A stretch of DNA of 60,762 nt from Oscillospiraceae bacterium (GTDB lineage Bacteria > Bacillota > Clostridia > Oscillospirales > Oscillospiraceae). The notes under the pieces were generated by a model that ran no database searches, was not told where the DNA came from, and saw nothing but the letters and a program-made list of their open reading frames with translations. The position numbers and the translations under genes are program-made. The DNA lies in the NCBI GenBank assembly GCA_017535635.1, contig JAFXTU010000061.1:1-60762 (forward strand), in the 5' to 3' direction. Of the stretch, positions 42,616-50,465 are shown piece after piece (the first letter of the stretch is position 1; every line of letters begins with the position of its first letter).

Positions 42616-43398
42616 ATGGATCTGCAGGCCTACTTTGATCGCATCGGCTACAGGGAGGGCGGCACGGACACGGAACGGCTGTTTCGTCTCCATCGGGCCC
42701 ATCTTCTCAGCATCCCCTTCGAGGCTCTGGACGTATATAACGGCAAGACGATCTCCCTGCAGCCGGAGGACCTGATGAAAAAGCTGGTCACGGAGAAGCG
42801 GGGCGGCTACTGCTTTGAGATGAATGCCCTCTTCTATGAGGCAGTCAAGGCCATGGGCATCCCCATCTATGGGGTGCTGGCTCGGGTGGCGGTGGGTCCG
42901 GGGGGCTTCGGCGCCCACAGTCACCGGATGAACCTGGCCCAGGCGGACGGGGTCCGCTGGATCTGCGACGTGGGTTTCGGGGGGGACTGTCCCTTCGAGC
43001 CGCTGAAGCTGGAACTGGGCCTGGAGCAGCGCGTCCACGGCTGCGTCTATCGGGTCGTCCGGGGCGAGGCGGTGCAGTACTCCGTTCAGCTCCTCCAGAA
43101 CGGGGAGTTCAGCGATATGCTGGGCTTCGACGACATTCCCGCCCTGCCGGTGGACTTTGAGATGAGCAATTTCTACACGAACTGCCACCCCACCTCCGGC
43201 TTCCGCAATTTCCTGATGCTGAACCGCTTCACGGAGGAGGGCAGGGCCAGCATGTTCAATCTGAGCCTGAACCTGGTCACCGCCGAGGGGTCCAGCCGCC
43301 GGGATGTCAGCTGGGAGGAACTGCCGGAGGTGCTGAAAACCCACTTTGGCCTCTCTGTAATGCCGGACCATCCCCCCCTCCCCATTTCCCGCCCCTGA
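42616..43398 (+). CDS. Arylamine N-acetyltransferase
   Basis: A 260-residue NAT that moves acetyl (or another acyl) from CoA to arylamines or hydrazines. The catalytic triad is C66 (RGGYCFEMN), H103 (AHSHRMNL) and D118 (CDVGFGG), with family spacing between His and Asp. AAGGGAGA precedes the ATG at 42616; an upstream ATG 13 codons earlier lacks an RBS. Its TGA overlaps the tadA ATG. In gut bacteria NATs can acetylate drugs such as 5-aminosalicylate; the native substrate is unknown. Confidence 0.92.
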   Translation: MDLQAYFDRIGYREGGTDTERLFRLHRAHLLSIPFEALDVYNGKTISLQPEDLMKKLVTEKRGGYCFEMNALFYEAVKAMGIPIYGVLARVAVGPGGFGAHSHRMNLAQADGVRWICDVGFGGDCPFEPLKLELGLEQRVHGCVYRVVRGEAVQYSVQLLQNGEFSDMLGFDDIPALPVDFEMSNFYTNCHPTSGFRNFLMLNRFTEEGRASMFNLSLNLVTAEGSSRRDVSWEELPEVLKTHFGLSVMPDHPPLPISRP

Positions 43399-43841
43399 TG
43401 GACCACGAGCGCTGGATGCTTGAGGCGCTCCGCCTGGCGGACGAGGCCGCCGGAGCGGGAGAGGTCCCCGTGGGCTGCGTCGTCGTCCGGGGGGACACCA
43501 TTCTGGGCCGGGGAAGGAACCGCCGGGAGGAAGAGCGCTCCGCCCTGGCCCACGCGGAGGTACTGGCCATCCGGGAGGCTTGCCGGGCCCTGGGGGACTG
43601 GCGGCTCAGTGACTGCGGCCTGTATGTGACCCTGGAGCCCTGTCCCATGTGCGCCGGGGCCATTCTGAACGCCCGGCTGAAATGGGTCTGCTACGGCGCC
43701 AGAGACGAGAAGACCGGCTCTCTGGGCAGCGTACTGAACCTCTTTGAAGAGAATTACGGCTACCGACCCGCCGTCTACGGCGGGATCCTGGAGGAGGAGT
43801 GCCTCCGCCGGATGCGGGAGTTTTTTCAGCTTCTGCGTTGA
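43398..43841 (+). CDS. tadA: tRNA-specific adenosine deaminase
   Basis: A 147-residue zinc deaminase converting the wobble adenosine of tRNA-Arg(ACG) to inosine. The zinc and proton-shuttle motifs are HAEVLAI (His ligand and catalytic Glu) and EPCPMCAGAI (two Cys ligands), and the family tail GSLGSVLNLF is present. The ATG overlaps the NAT stop. A separate tRNA-Arg(CCG) gene is at 26782-26858. Confidence 0.95.
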   Translation: MDHERWMLEALRLADEAAGAGEVPVGCVVVRGDTILGRGRNRREEERSALAHAEVLAIREACRALGDWRLSDCGLYVTLEPCPMCAGAILNARLKWVCYGARDEKTGSLGSVLNLFEENYGYRPAVYGGILEEECLRRMREFFQLLR

Positions 43842-43873
43842 CTGTATAACGGATTTGGAAAGGACGCGTCCCC

Positions 43874-44455
43874 TTGGAAAACGCCTTTTTTGCCCTGGCC
43901 GCCCGGATGCGCAACATCCGCCGCTGGGGTCTCATGCGCAACAGCTTCGAGGAAAACCTGCTGGAGCACAGCCAGATGACGGCCATCCTGGCCCACGCCC
44001 TGGCGGTGATCCGCCGGGATGTCTTCGGCCGGGACGCCCGACCGGAGGAGTGCGCCGCCGCTGCGCTTTTTCACGACATGAGCGAGATCATCACCGGGGA
44101 CCTGCCCACGCCGGTGAAATACCTGAATGAGGACATCCGCTCTTCCTACAAGGCTGTGGAGGCCCAGGCGGAGGACCAGCTTCTCTGCCTCCTGCCTCCG
44201 GAAATGCGCCCCGCCTACGCCGATCTGCTCCGGGGCGGAGAGGGCGACGTCCGGGAGCTGGTGAAGGCGGCGGACAAGCTGGCTGCCTATGTCAAGTGCA
44301 TTGAGGAGCTCCGGGCCGGGAATCAGGAGTTCCGCTCCGCCGAGGAGCAGATCCGCCAAACGCTGGAGGCCTCTCCCCTGCCGGAGATCGGCTATTTTAT
44401 GGAGCACTTTCTCCCCGCCTTCGGCATGACCCTGGACGAGCTGACCCACAGCTGA
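43874..44455 (+). CDS. HD-domain 5'-deoxynucleotidase, YfbR-like
   Basis: A 193-residue HD hydrolase. Metal and substrate residues fit the YfbR pattern: RRWGLMRN, then LLEHSQMTA (His), ALFHDMSEIITGDLPTPVKY (HD plus the nucleotide-binding segment) and KAADKLAAYVKCIEEL (distal Asp). YfbR cleaves phosphate from deoxynucleoside 5'-monophosphates. It starts with TTG at 43874 behind AAAGGA and its TGA overlaps the miaA ATG, implying co-translation. Confidence 0.88.
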   Translation: MENAFFALAARMRNIRRWGLMRNSFEENLLEHSQMTAILAHALAVIRRDVFGRDARPEECAAAALFHDMSEIITGDLPTPVKYLNEDIRSSYKAVEAQAEDQLLCLLPPEMRPAYADLLRGGEGDVRELVKAADKLAAYVKCIEELRAGNQEFRSAEEQIRQTLEASPLPEIGYFMEHFLPAFGMTLDELTHS

Positions 44456-45393
44456 TGGCGAAGGGCATTCTGGTCATCACCGGCCCCACCGCCACGGGGA
44501 AGACGGCGCTGGGCGTCGCCCTGGCGAGAGCGCTGGGGGGCGAAGTGATCTCCGCCGACGCCATGCAGCTCTACCGGGGCATGGTCATCGGCACTGCCGC
44601 GCCCACGCCGGAGGAGATGCAGAGCATCCCTCACCATATGGTGGGCGTGGTGGATCCCTGGGAGGCCTATTCCGTGGGCCGCTACGTGCAGGAAGCCTCC
44701 CGCTGCGCGGACGACATTCTCTCCCGGGGAAAGCTCCCCCTTCTGGTGGGAGGCACCGGCCTCTACATCGACGCCCTCCTCCGGGGGACGGACTTCGCCG
44801 CCGGAGATCCTTCCGTCCGGGCGCGGCTGGAGGCGGAATACGACGCCCGGGGCGGCGAGAGCATGCTGGCGCTGCTGAACTCGCTGGACCCGGAGCGGGC
44901 GGAGAAGCTCCACCCCAACGACCGGAAGCGCATCGTCCGGGCTCTGGAGATCTGCCAGGTCACGGGCGAAACGATGACCCGCTTTGACGAGCGCAGCCGC
45001 TCCGCTCCTCCCCGCTACGCCTCCTGCACCCTGGCGCTGAGCTTTGAGGAGCGGGAGGAGCTCTACCGGCGCATCGACCGGCGGGTGGAGCGCATGTTCG
45101 CCGGGGGCCTCCCGGAGGAAGTTCGGGCCCTGCTGAACGCCGGCGTCACGGAAAAAGACACCAGCATGCAGGCCATCGGCTACAAGGAGACCCTGCGCGC
45201 CCTCCGGGGAGAGTGCAGCCTCCCGGAGGCTGCCGAGGAGGTCAAGCTGGCCTCCCGCCGCTATGCCAAGCGGCAGCTGAGCTGGCTCCGGGGCCGGGAA
45301 GGGATCCACTGGCTGCTTTGGAAAAAAGAACCGAATTTACAGGAAGCCTGCCTGATTTCGACAAGAATTTTGGAGAATTCCGGTATACTTTGA
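44455..45393 (+). CDS. miaA: tRNA dimethylallyltransferase
   Basis: A 312-residue enzyme that attaches an isopentenyl group to A37 of tRNAs reading U-starting codons. The P-loop is GPTATGKT; DAMQLYRGM is the substrate aspartate region; VGGTGLYIDALL and the basic C-terminal RYAKRQLSWLRG complete the family pattern. Starts in the HD gene stop (TGATGG). miaA followed by hfq is a conserved neighbourhood in many bacteria, here with 87 bp between. Confidence 0.96.
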   Translation: MAKGILVITGPTATGKTALGVALARALGGEVISADAMQLYRGMVIGTAAPTPEEMQSIPHHMVGVVDPWEAYSVGRYVQEASRCADDILSRGKLPLLVGGTGLYIDALLRGTDFAAGDPSVRARLEAEYDARGGESMLALLNSLDPERAEKLHPNDRKRIVRALEICQVTGETMTRFDERSRSAPPRYASCTLALSFEEREELYRRIDRRVERMFAGGLPEEVRALLNAGVTEKDTSMQAIGYKETLRALRGECSLPEAAEEVKLASRRYAKRQLSWLRGREGIHWLLWKKEPNLQEACLISTRILENSGIL

Positions 45394-45480
45394 CTTGCGG
45401 CCCCGTTTCGGGGCGGTAAGATCAGGAGAAAGCCCCCGAAAGGGACGGCTCTTCCGGAAAAAAGAAAGGACGTCGAAACC

Positions 45481-45711
45481 ATGCAGAAAAACATCAACAT
45501 ACAGGATACCTTCCTGGCGGGAGCCCGCCGGGAAAAGCTGCTCCTGACCCTCTTCCTCATGAACGGATTCCAGATGCGGGGCTTCGTCACCGGCTATGAC
45601 AGCTTCACCGTGGTGCTGGACTGTGACGGAAAGCAGGAGCTCATCTACAAGCACGCCATCTCCACCATCATCCCTGCGCGGCCCCTGCCGCTGCCGGCGG
45701 AATCAAACTGA
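45481..45711 (+). CDS. hfq: RNA chaperone Hfq
   Basis: A 76-residue Sm-like hexamer subunit. The Sm1 motif [23 protein letters not shown] and Sm2 motif [10 protein letters not shown] are complete, including KHAISTI. Q8 in the N-terminal IQDTFL matches the uridine-binding glutamine. It helps small RNAs pair with mRNAs. AAAGGA lies ahead of the ATG, and TATACT at about 45384 may be part of its promoter although a good -35 was not found. Confidence 0.96.
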   Translation: MQKNINIQDTFLAGARREKLLLTLFLMNGFQMRGFVTGYDSFTVVLDCDGKQELIYKHAISTIIPARPLPLPAESN

Positions 45712-45735
45712 TCGTCCATTCAAAAGAGGCTGGGA

Positions 45736-46926
45736 ATGAAAAGAAACACCAATCTAACCCTGAAGATCGCCTGTTATCTGGTTTTTGCCGCCCTGCTGGT
45801 GTGGCTGGGCATCTACACCTATCAGGCCATGAACGATCCTTACCGGACCGTTCCGGTCACCACCTATGTGGACCGGGAAACAGCTCCGGTCCGAGGCATC
45901 GTAGCCAGAGAGGAAGAGGTCATTCTCAGTACATACACTGCCGTAAACCTTAAGCTCCAGGAGGGCAGCCGTGTGGCCAAAGGCGGCACGGTAGCGGAAG
46001 CCTTCCGCTCCGAGGAGGCGCTTCTCCGCGCCGTCCGTCTCAGCGATCTGGAGGCGGAGGCCGCGGAGCTCACCACTCTTCTCACCGACAGCGCCATGGA
46101 GAACGCCCGGCAGACCGATGCGGAGATCCAGTCCGGCATCCGCAGGCTGCGGCAGCAGGTGTCCTCCCGGAGCTTCGCCGAGGCGGAATCCCTCAGCCAG
46201 CTTCTGGAGACCCAGGTCTTCGCCGTGTTCAGCTCCCAGTCGGACATTCGGGAACGGCTGCAGGAGGTCAACGGGGAGATCGGTGATCTGCGCAGGCATT
46301 CCAGCGAAAGCGCCGACATTCTCACCGCGCCGGTCCCCGGTCTTTTCAGCACCGGCACGGACGGTTGGGAAAGCCTTGGCTATGAGGAGCTGCAGGGCAT
46401 CACTCCCGGCGCCTTGGAATCGCTCCTGGGTCAGCGGCGACAGCCGTCGGAGCAAGCCCTGGGCAAGCTGGTCAGCGGTGTCAAGTGGTACTTTGCCGCC
46501 CTGATCGGCGAGGAGGATGCGGACGTCCTCTACGGACGCAGAGAGGTCCGCCTCCGCTTTGGCCGCTACTACGGCGAGGAGCTCAATATGCAGGTGGAGA
46601 GCCTGAGCGCCCTGGAGAACGGGCGTCGGGTCATTCTCCTCAGCTGTTCGGAAGCCCTGTCCGACGTGAAGGACATGCGTCTGCAGGAGGGAGAGCTGCT
46701 GCTTTCGGAGATCAGCGGCTTCCGGATCCCCCGGCGGGGCCTGCACGTGGACGAGGACGGCTATCCCTGCGTTTACGTGCAGACAGCCCTCATGGCGGAG
46801 AAAAAACGGGTGGAGGTCCTGCGGGACTACGGTGACTACTACCTGGTAGGCAGCGAGACTCTCCACGCCGGAGATGAGATCATCGTCAGCGCCAAAAAGC
46901 TATATGACGGAAAGGTCGTGGGCTGA
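45736..46926 (+). CDS. HlyD-like membrane-anchored protein next to division genes
   Basis: A 396-residue protein with one N-terminal membrane helix (about 9-29) and an extracytoplasmic part resembling membrane-fusion (HlyD/RND adaptor) proteins: a lipoyl-like half (VRGIVAREEEVILSTYTAVNLKLQEGSRVAKGGTVAE region), a helical hairpin (about 95-190) and a C-terminal barrel (HVDEDGYPCVYVQTALMAEKKRVEVL). No transporter gene lies nearby. It is immediately upstream of yggS-sepF-divIVA, where similar proteins are often found in clostridia, which suggests a role at the envelope during division. That role is inference. Confidence 0.75.
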   Translation: MKRNTNLTLKIACYLVFAALLVWLGIYTYQAMNDPYRTVPVTTYVDRETAPVRGIVAREEEVILSTYTAVNLKLQEGSRVAKGGTVAEAFRSEEALLRAVRLSDLEAEAAELTTLLTDSAMENARQTDAEIQSGIRRLRQQVSSRSFAEAESLSQLLETQVFAVFSSQSDIRERLQEVNGEIGDLRRHSSESADILTAPVPGLFSTGTDGWESLGYEELQGITPGALESLLGQRRQPSEQALGKLVSGVKWYFAALIGEEDADVLYGRREVRLRFGRYYGEELNMQVESLSALENGRRVILLSCSEALSDVKDMRLQEGELLLSEISGFRIPRRGLHVDEDGYPCVYVQTALMAEKKRVEVLRDYGDYYLVGSETLHAGDEIIVSAKKLYDGKVVG

Positions 46927-47649
46927 ATGAACAGCATCGGTGAAAACGTGCGCCAGGTCCGTGAAAGCATCGCTGAGGCCGCCATCAAAGCCGGCACTGC
47001 GCCGGAGAGCATCCTCCTGGTGGCCGCTTCCAAAACAAAGGACGCCGAAGCGGTGCGTCAGGCCGTCGCCGCCGGAGTCGACGCCTGCGGGGAGAACCGG
47101 GTGAACGAGTTTCTGGAAAAGGATGCCCAGGGCGCCTACGAGGGAAGGCCCAAGCACTTCATCGGGAGACTGCAGCACAACAAGGTCAGGCTGATCACCG
47201 GGCGGGTGGATCTCATCCAATCGGTGGACTCCGCCGAGCTCCTGCAGCTCCTGGAAAAGCGGGCCGCTCTTCTGGACACGGTGCAGCCCATCCTCCTGCA
47301 GGTGAACATCGGGCGGGAGGAGACCAAAGGGGGCTTCCTTCCGGAGGAGACAGACGAGGCCGCCGCCCTGGCCGCTTCTCTCCCCCATCTGCGCCTGGAA
47401 GGGCTCATGGCCATCCCTCCCGCCTGGGAAAAATCCTCCGGGAGCTGGCCCGGCACAAAAAATTATCCTTTTTTTGACGAAATGTACCGACTCTATATTG
47501 ACATCCGGTCCAAAAAATACGATAATACCCATATATGGTGCTTGTCCATGGGAATGAGCGGAGATTATCCGCAAGCGATAGTGTCCGGATCCAATATGGT
47601 CCGAGTCGGAAGCGCCATTTTCGGAGCGCGGACGGCTCCGCAGATCTGA
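46927..47649 (+). CDS. yggS: PLP homeostasis protein YggS/YlmE
   Basis: A 240-residue alanine-racemase-fold protein that binds pyridoxal phosphate and regulates its supply and amino-acid balance. The PLP lysine is in LVAASKTK; GENRVNEFLEK, HFIGRLQHNKV, SVDSAELL and the C-terminal LSMGMSGDYPQAIVSGSNMVRVGSAIFGAR are standard. It begins one base after the HlyD-like gene. A near-consensus promoter inside its 3' end probably drives sepF. Confidence 0.95.
   Translation: MNSIGENVRQVRESIAEAAIKAGTAPESILLVAASKTKDAEAVRQAVAAGVDACGENRVNEFLEKDAQGAYEGRPKHFIGRLQHNKVRLITGRVDLIQSVDSAELLQLLEKRAALLDTVQPILLQVNIGREETKGGFLPEETDEAAALAASLPHLRLEGLMAIPPAWEKSSGSWPGTKNYPFFDEMYRLYIDIRSKKYDNTHIWCLSMGMSGDYPQAIVSGSNMVRVGSAIFGARTAPQI
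47498..47526 (+). promoter_or_regulatory. Internal promoter ahead of sepF
   Basis: TTGACA (47498-47503), 17 bp and GATAAT (47521-47526) within yggS, in a noticeably AT-richer patch, about 143 bp ahead of sepF. Confidence 0.6.
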
Positions 47650-47668
47650 GAAATGGAGATATGAGGAA

Positions 47669-48115
47669 ATGGGAAGTATTTGGGACAATCTCAAAAAGAT
47701 CGCGCGGCCCTATGATGATCCTTTAGAAGTATTTGAGGAGAAGCCGAAGGCGGCAGCTCCTTCCGTATGGACTGAGGGTGAGGATGTGAACGCTCCGGAA
47801 AAGCACAGCGGCAACAAGGTAGTCAACATTCACGCTACTGCCCGGCTGCAGGTCGTGCTGGTCATGCCCGATCAGTATGAGTCCGCCCGGGAGATTGCGG
47901 ATCATCTGCGGGACAAGCGCACCGTGGTCCTGAATCTGGAGAATACCAGCAAGGAAGTCTCCCGCAGGATCCTGGATTTTGTCAGCGGCGTAGCTTACGC
48001 CCAGGACGGGAAGATCAAGAAGGTCGCCGTGAGCACCTTCATCGTCACGCCCTACAACGTGGATATCATCGGCGATCTGATCGACGAGCTGGAAAACAGC
48101 GGCGTATATTTCTGA
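47669..48115 (+). CDS. sepF: Cell division protein SepF
   Basis: A 148-residue SepF. A membrane-binding amphipathic start (MGSIWDNLKKIARPYDDP) and linker precede the conserved domain at about 55-145: VVLVMPDQYESAREIADHLRDKRTVVLNLENTSKEVSRRILDFVSG is split across family motifs, and FIVTPYNVDI ends it. SepF forms rings that tie FtsZ to the membrane. RBS GAGGAA adjoins the ATG. It follows yggS by 19 bp, as in ylmE-ylmF of Bacillus. Confidence 0.95.
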   Translation: MGSIWDNLKKIARPYDDPLEVFEEKPKAAAPSVWTEGEDVNAPEKHSGNKVVNIHATARLQVVLVMPDQYESAREIADHLRDKRTVVLNLENTSKEVSRRILDFVSGVAYAQDGKIKKVAVSTFIVTPYNVDIIGDLIDELENSGVYF

Positions 48116-48154
48116 TCCGGCGGCACTCCCCCAATCACGAAAGGATGACCGACA

Positions 48155-48907
48155 TTGCTGACTCCCCAGGAAGTCACAGATTTTGTATTTGAACGAGCTG
48201 TCTTTGGCGGCTATGATACCGCCTCTGTCGACAAGCTGATGGAGCAGCTCATCCAGGATTACTCCACGCTGTACCGGGACAATGTGATCCTGAAAAACAA
48301 GATGAAGGTCCTGGTGGACAAGGTTGAGGAATACCGGTCTACGGAGGACGCCATGCGCATGGCCCTTCTTCAGGCCGAGCGCACTGCCAAGGAGATGATC
48401 ACCGAGGCCGAACAGAGGCGGGACGCACTGGATGAGGAAACCGAGCGCCTTCGCACGGAGATCGTGGCCAAGGCAGAGGAAGAAGCAGGCGAACGCAGGG
48501 CCCAGCTCCAGGCGGATCTGGCCGCAGAGGAGGCCGCCCTCCTGAACGCGAAAAAGGCCACCGCCGAATACCTGGACAAGCTCGGATCCTCCATGCTCGC
48601 TTACCGGGATGCTCTGACCCATATCTATGATTTCGTCGAGCCGCTTCCCAAGGAAGAGAAGCCCAAAGAGGAAGAAACCCCTCCCCCCGCGGCAGTGACG
48701 GAAGAACCCCCGGTGAGCGCCGTCAGCCAGGACACGGTGGAAAACATCGCCGCGATGATCAACAAATCCTTCTCCTCTTCCGATGCGGCGGAAGAATCTG
48801 CGGAGGAGTCGGATAACGTGGAACAAACGATCCCCAAGCTTCCCCGCATCGACTACGATAAACTGGGGCAGGAATTCGGACCGAATTACGACCCCGGGAA
48901 AAAATGA
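48155..48907 (+). CDS. divIVA: DivIVA-domain protein
   Basis: A 250-residue coiled-coil protein. Residues 1-60 match the DivIVA start (TPQEVTDFVFERAVFGGYDTASVDKLME), which binds curved membrane. Long heptads run to about residue 160, followed by a Pro/Glu-rich tail. It localises to poles and septa and recruits division or sporulation factors. The start is TTG at 48155 with AAAGGATGA ahead. It follows sepF by 39 bp and is closed by a hairpin. Confidence 0.9.
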   Translation: MLTPQEVTDFVFERAVFGGYDTASVDKLMEQLIQDYSTLYRDNVILKNKMKVLVDKVEEYRSTEDAMRMALLQAERTAKEMITEAEQRRDALDEETERLRTEIVAKAEEEAGERRAQLQADLAAEEAALLNAKKATAEYLDKLGSSMLAYRDALTHIYDFVEPLPKEEKPKEEETPPPAAVTEEPPVSAVSQDTVENIAAMINKSFSSSDAAEESAEESDNVEQTIPKLPRIDYDKLGQEFGPNYDPGKK

Positions 48908-48928
48908 TTTGATTTCATTGGTTTTTCT

Positions 48929-48956
48929 AAGGCGCGGCAGTTGAATGCCGCGCCTT
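48929..48956 (+). terminator. Hairpin after divIVA
   Basis: AAGGCGCGGCA and TGCCGCGCCTT pair perfectly around loop GTTGAA. The hairpin shares bases with the -35 box of the next gene's promoter. Confidence 0.75.
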
Positions 48957-48970
48957 ACGTATGCTATAAT
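48941..48970 (+). promoter_or_regulatory. Promoter of the diguanylate cyclase gene
   Basis: TTGAAT (48941-48946), 18 bp and perfect TATAAT (48965-48970), 84 bp ahead of the ATG at 49055. The -35 lies in the loop and descending arm of the divIVA terminator. Confidence 0.65.
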
Positions 48971-49054
48971 GTTCTGAAGACGGTTTCCATTGAAGACGCA
49001 TCTTTCCCCTTCCCCGCAGGGCTCAAATACAGGCAACACAGGCGGAAACGGAAT

Positions 49055-50413
49055 ATGAAAGAAACAAGCCGGACCGAAAAAAAGGGCTTTTCTCTCCGGC
49101 GGGTGAATCGGGTCATGGCCATCGGCATGATCGTCATCTCGCTCCTGCTCCTTTTCTTCGCTTACCGCATCACCGACCGGTTTCGGAACCTGCGCACGGC
49201 AACCTTTAATTACATTGACTGGCAGAGGGGCGCATACGATTTGCAGATCGCCTCCGATTACCTCACAGAGCAGGTCCGCTGCTTCGCTGTGACCGGAGAC
49301 GTCGCCTATCTCTGGAATTACTTTGAGGAGGCGGAGATCTCCCGCCGCCGGGATAAGGCCCTGGAGCTTCTGCGGGAGCATTTGGGCGATACCCAGGCCT
49401 ATGATGCCCTGGCCTCCGCGATGAAGGAATCCCAGGCGCTCATGGAACGGGAATACGATTCCATGCGCCTCATCATCGAGGCCAGGGGATACGATCTGTC
49501 CAAGCTGCCGGAGGTGCTCCGGCTCCGGAGCCTGCCGGAGGGCGCCGACCTTCTGTCCCCGGAGGCCCAGGAGGAGCTGGCCCGGGAGACGGTGTTTGAT
49601 GAAGGCTATCGCTTGAAAAAGGAAGCGATCTCCCAGCATATGCAGCGCTGCCTGGACGAGCTGGTGCTCACCACGGAGACCCTGCTCTACGCCGACACCG
49701 CCAGCTTCCGTTCGCTCCTCCGGGTGCAGCAGATCCTGATCATCGTCATGGTCCTTCTGGTGCTTTCCATTGTTTTTCTCACCGCAATCCTGATCATCCG
49801 ACCCCTGTCCTATTCCGTAGACCGGGTCCGCGCAGACCAGCCCATCCCCACGGACCAGGGCTCGGAAGAGTTCCGCTTTCTGGCCGCGGCCTTCAACCAG
49901 ATCTCCGCAACCAACCGGAAGCGCCGGGAAGCCCTCGCCTATGAGGCGGCCCATGACAAGCTCACCGGGCTTTACAACCGCAGCGGCTATGATGTTCTTC
50001 TCAAAAATGTGGATTGGAGCACCTCCGCCCTGCTGGTGCTGGATGTGGATTTCTTCAAGAGCGTCAACGACACCTACGGCCACGAGATGGGAGACCGGGT
50101 GCTGCGCTGGGTCGCCTCGGTCCTGCGGGACAGCTTCCGCTCGGGCGACTACGTCTGCCGGATCGGCGGCGACGAGTTCTCCATCATCATGCTCCGCACC
50201 CACAAGGACCATCGGGACCTGATCCGGCAGAAGGTGGAGGCCATCAACGCTGCTCTCAGCGTCGCCGAAGAGGATCTGATCCCCGTTTCCATCAGTGTGG
50301 GCGTTGCCTTCGGCGACGCTGACCTCAGCTTCGAGCAGATCTTCGAGGCGGCGGACAGCGCCCTTTACCAGGTGAAGAAAACCGGCCGCAGCGGCTGTGC
50401 TTTCGCAGAGTAA
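49055..50413 (+). CDS. Membrane diguanylate cyclase (GGDEF)
   Basis: A 452-residue protein: membrane helix at about 18-38, a helical extracytoplasmic sensor (about 40-220) resembling four-helix CHASE-type domains, a second helix (about 223-248), a linker and a GGDEF domain. The active site is an intact GGDEF (371-375), and the inhibitory site RSGD (362-365) sits five residues ahead, so product inhibition by cyclic di-GMP is expected. HDKLTGLYNRSGYD opens the domain. The ATG follows CGGAAACGGA. It may oppose the HD-GYP phosphodiesterase at 4825-5865. Ligand unknown. Confidence 0.9.
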   Translation: MKETSRTEKKGFSLRRVNRVMAIGMIVISLLLLFFAYRITDRFRNLRTATFNYIDWQRGAYDLQIASDYLTEQVRCFAVTGDVAYLWNYFEEAEISRRRDKALELLREHLGDTQAYDALASAMKESQALMEREYDSMRLIIEARGYDLSKLPEVLRLRSLPEGADLLSPEAQEELARETVFDEGYRLKKEAISQHMQRCLDELVLTTETLLYADTASFRSLLRVQQILIIVMVLLVLSIVFLTAILIIRPLSYSVDRVRADQPIPTDQGSEEFRFLAAAFNQISATNRKRREALAYEAAHDKLTGLYNRSGYDVLLKNVDWSTSALLVLDVDFFKSVNDTYGHEMGDRVLRWVASVLRDSFRSGDYVCRIGGDEFSIIMLRTHKDHRDLIRQKVEAINAALSVAEEDLIPVSISVGVAFGDADLSFEQIFEAADSALYQVKKTGRSGCAFAE

Positions 50414-50465
50414 TACACCGTCATCAGAATGAACCGCCGCCCGGGAGCGGCGAAGGGAGGTCATT

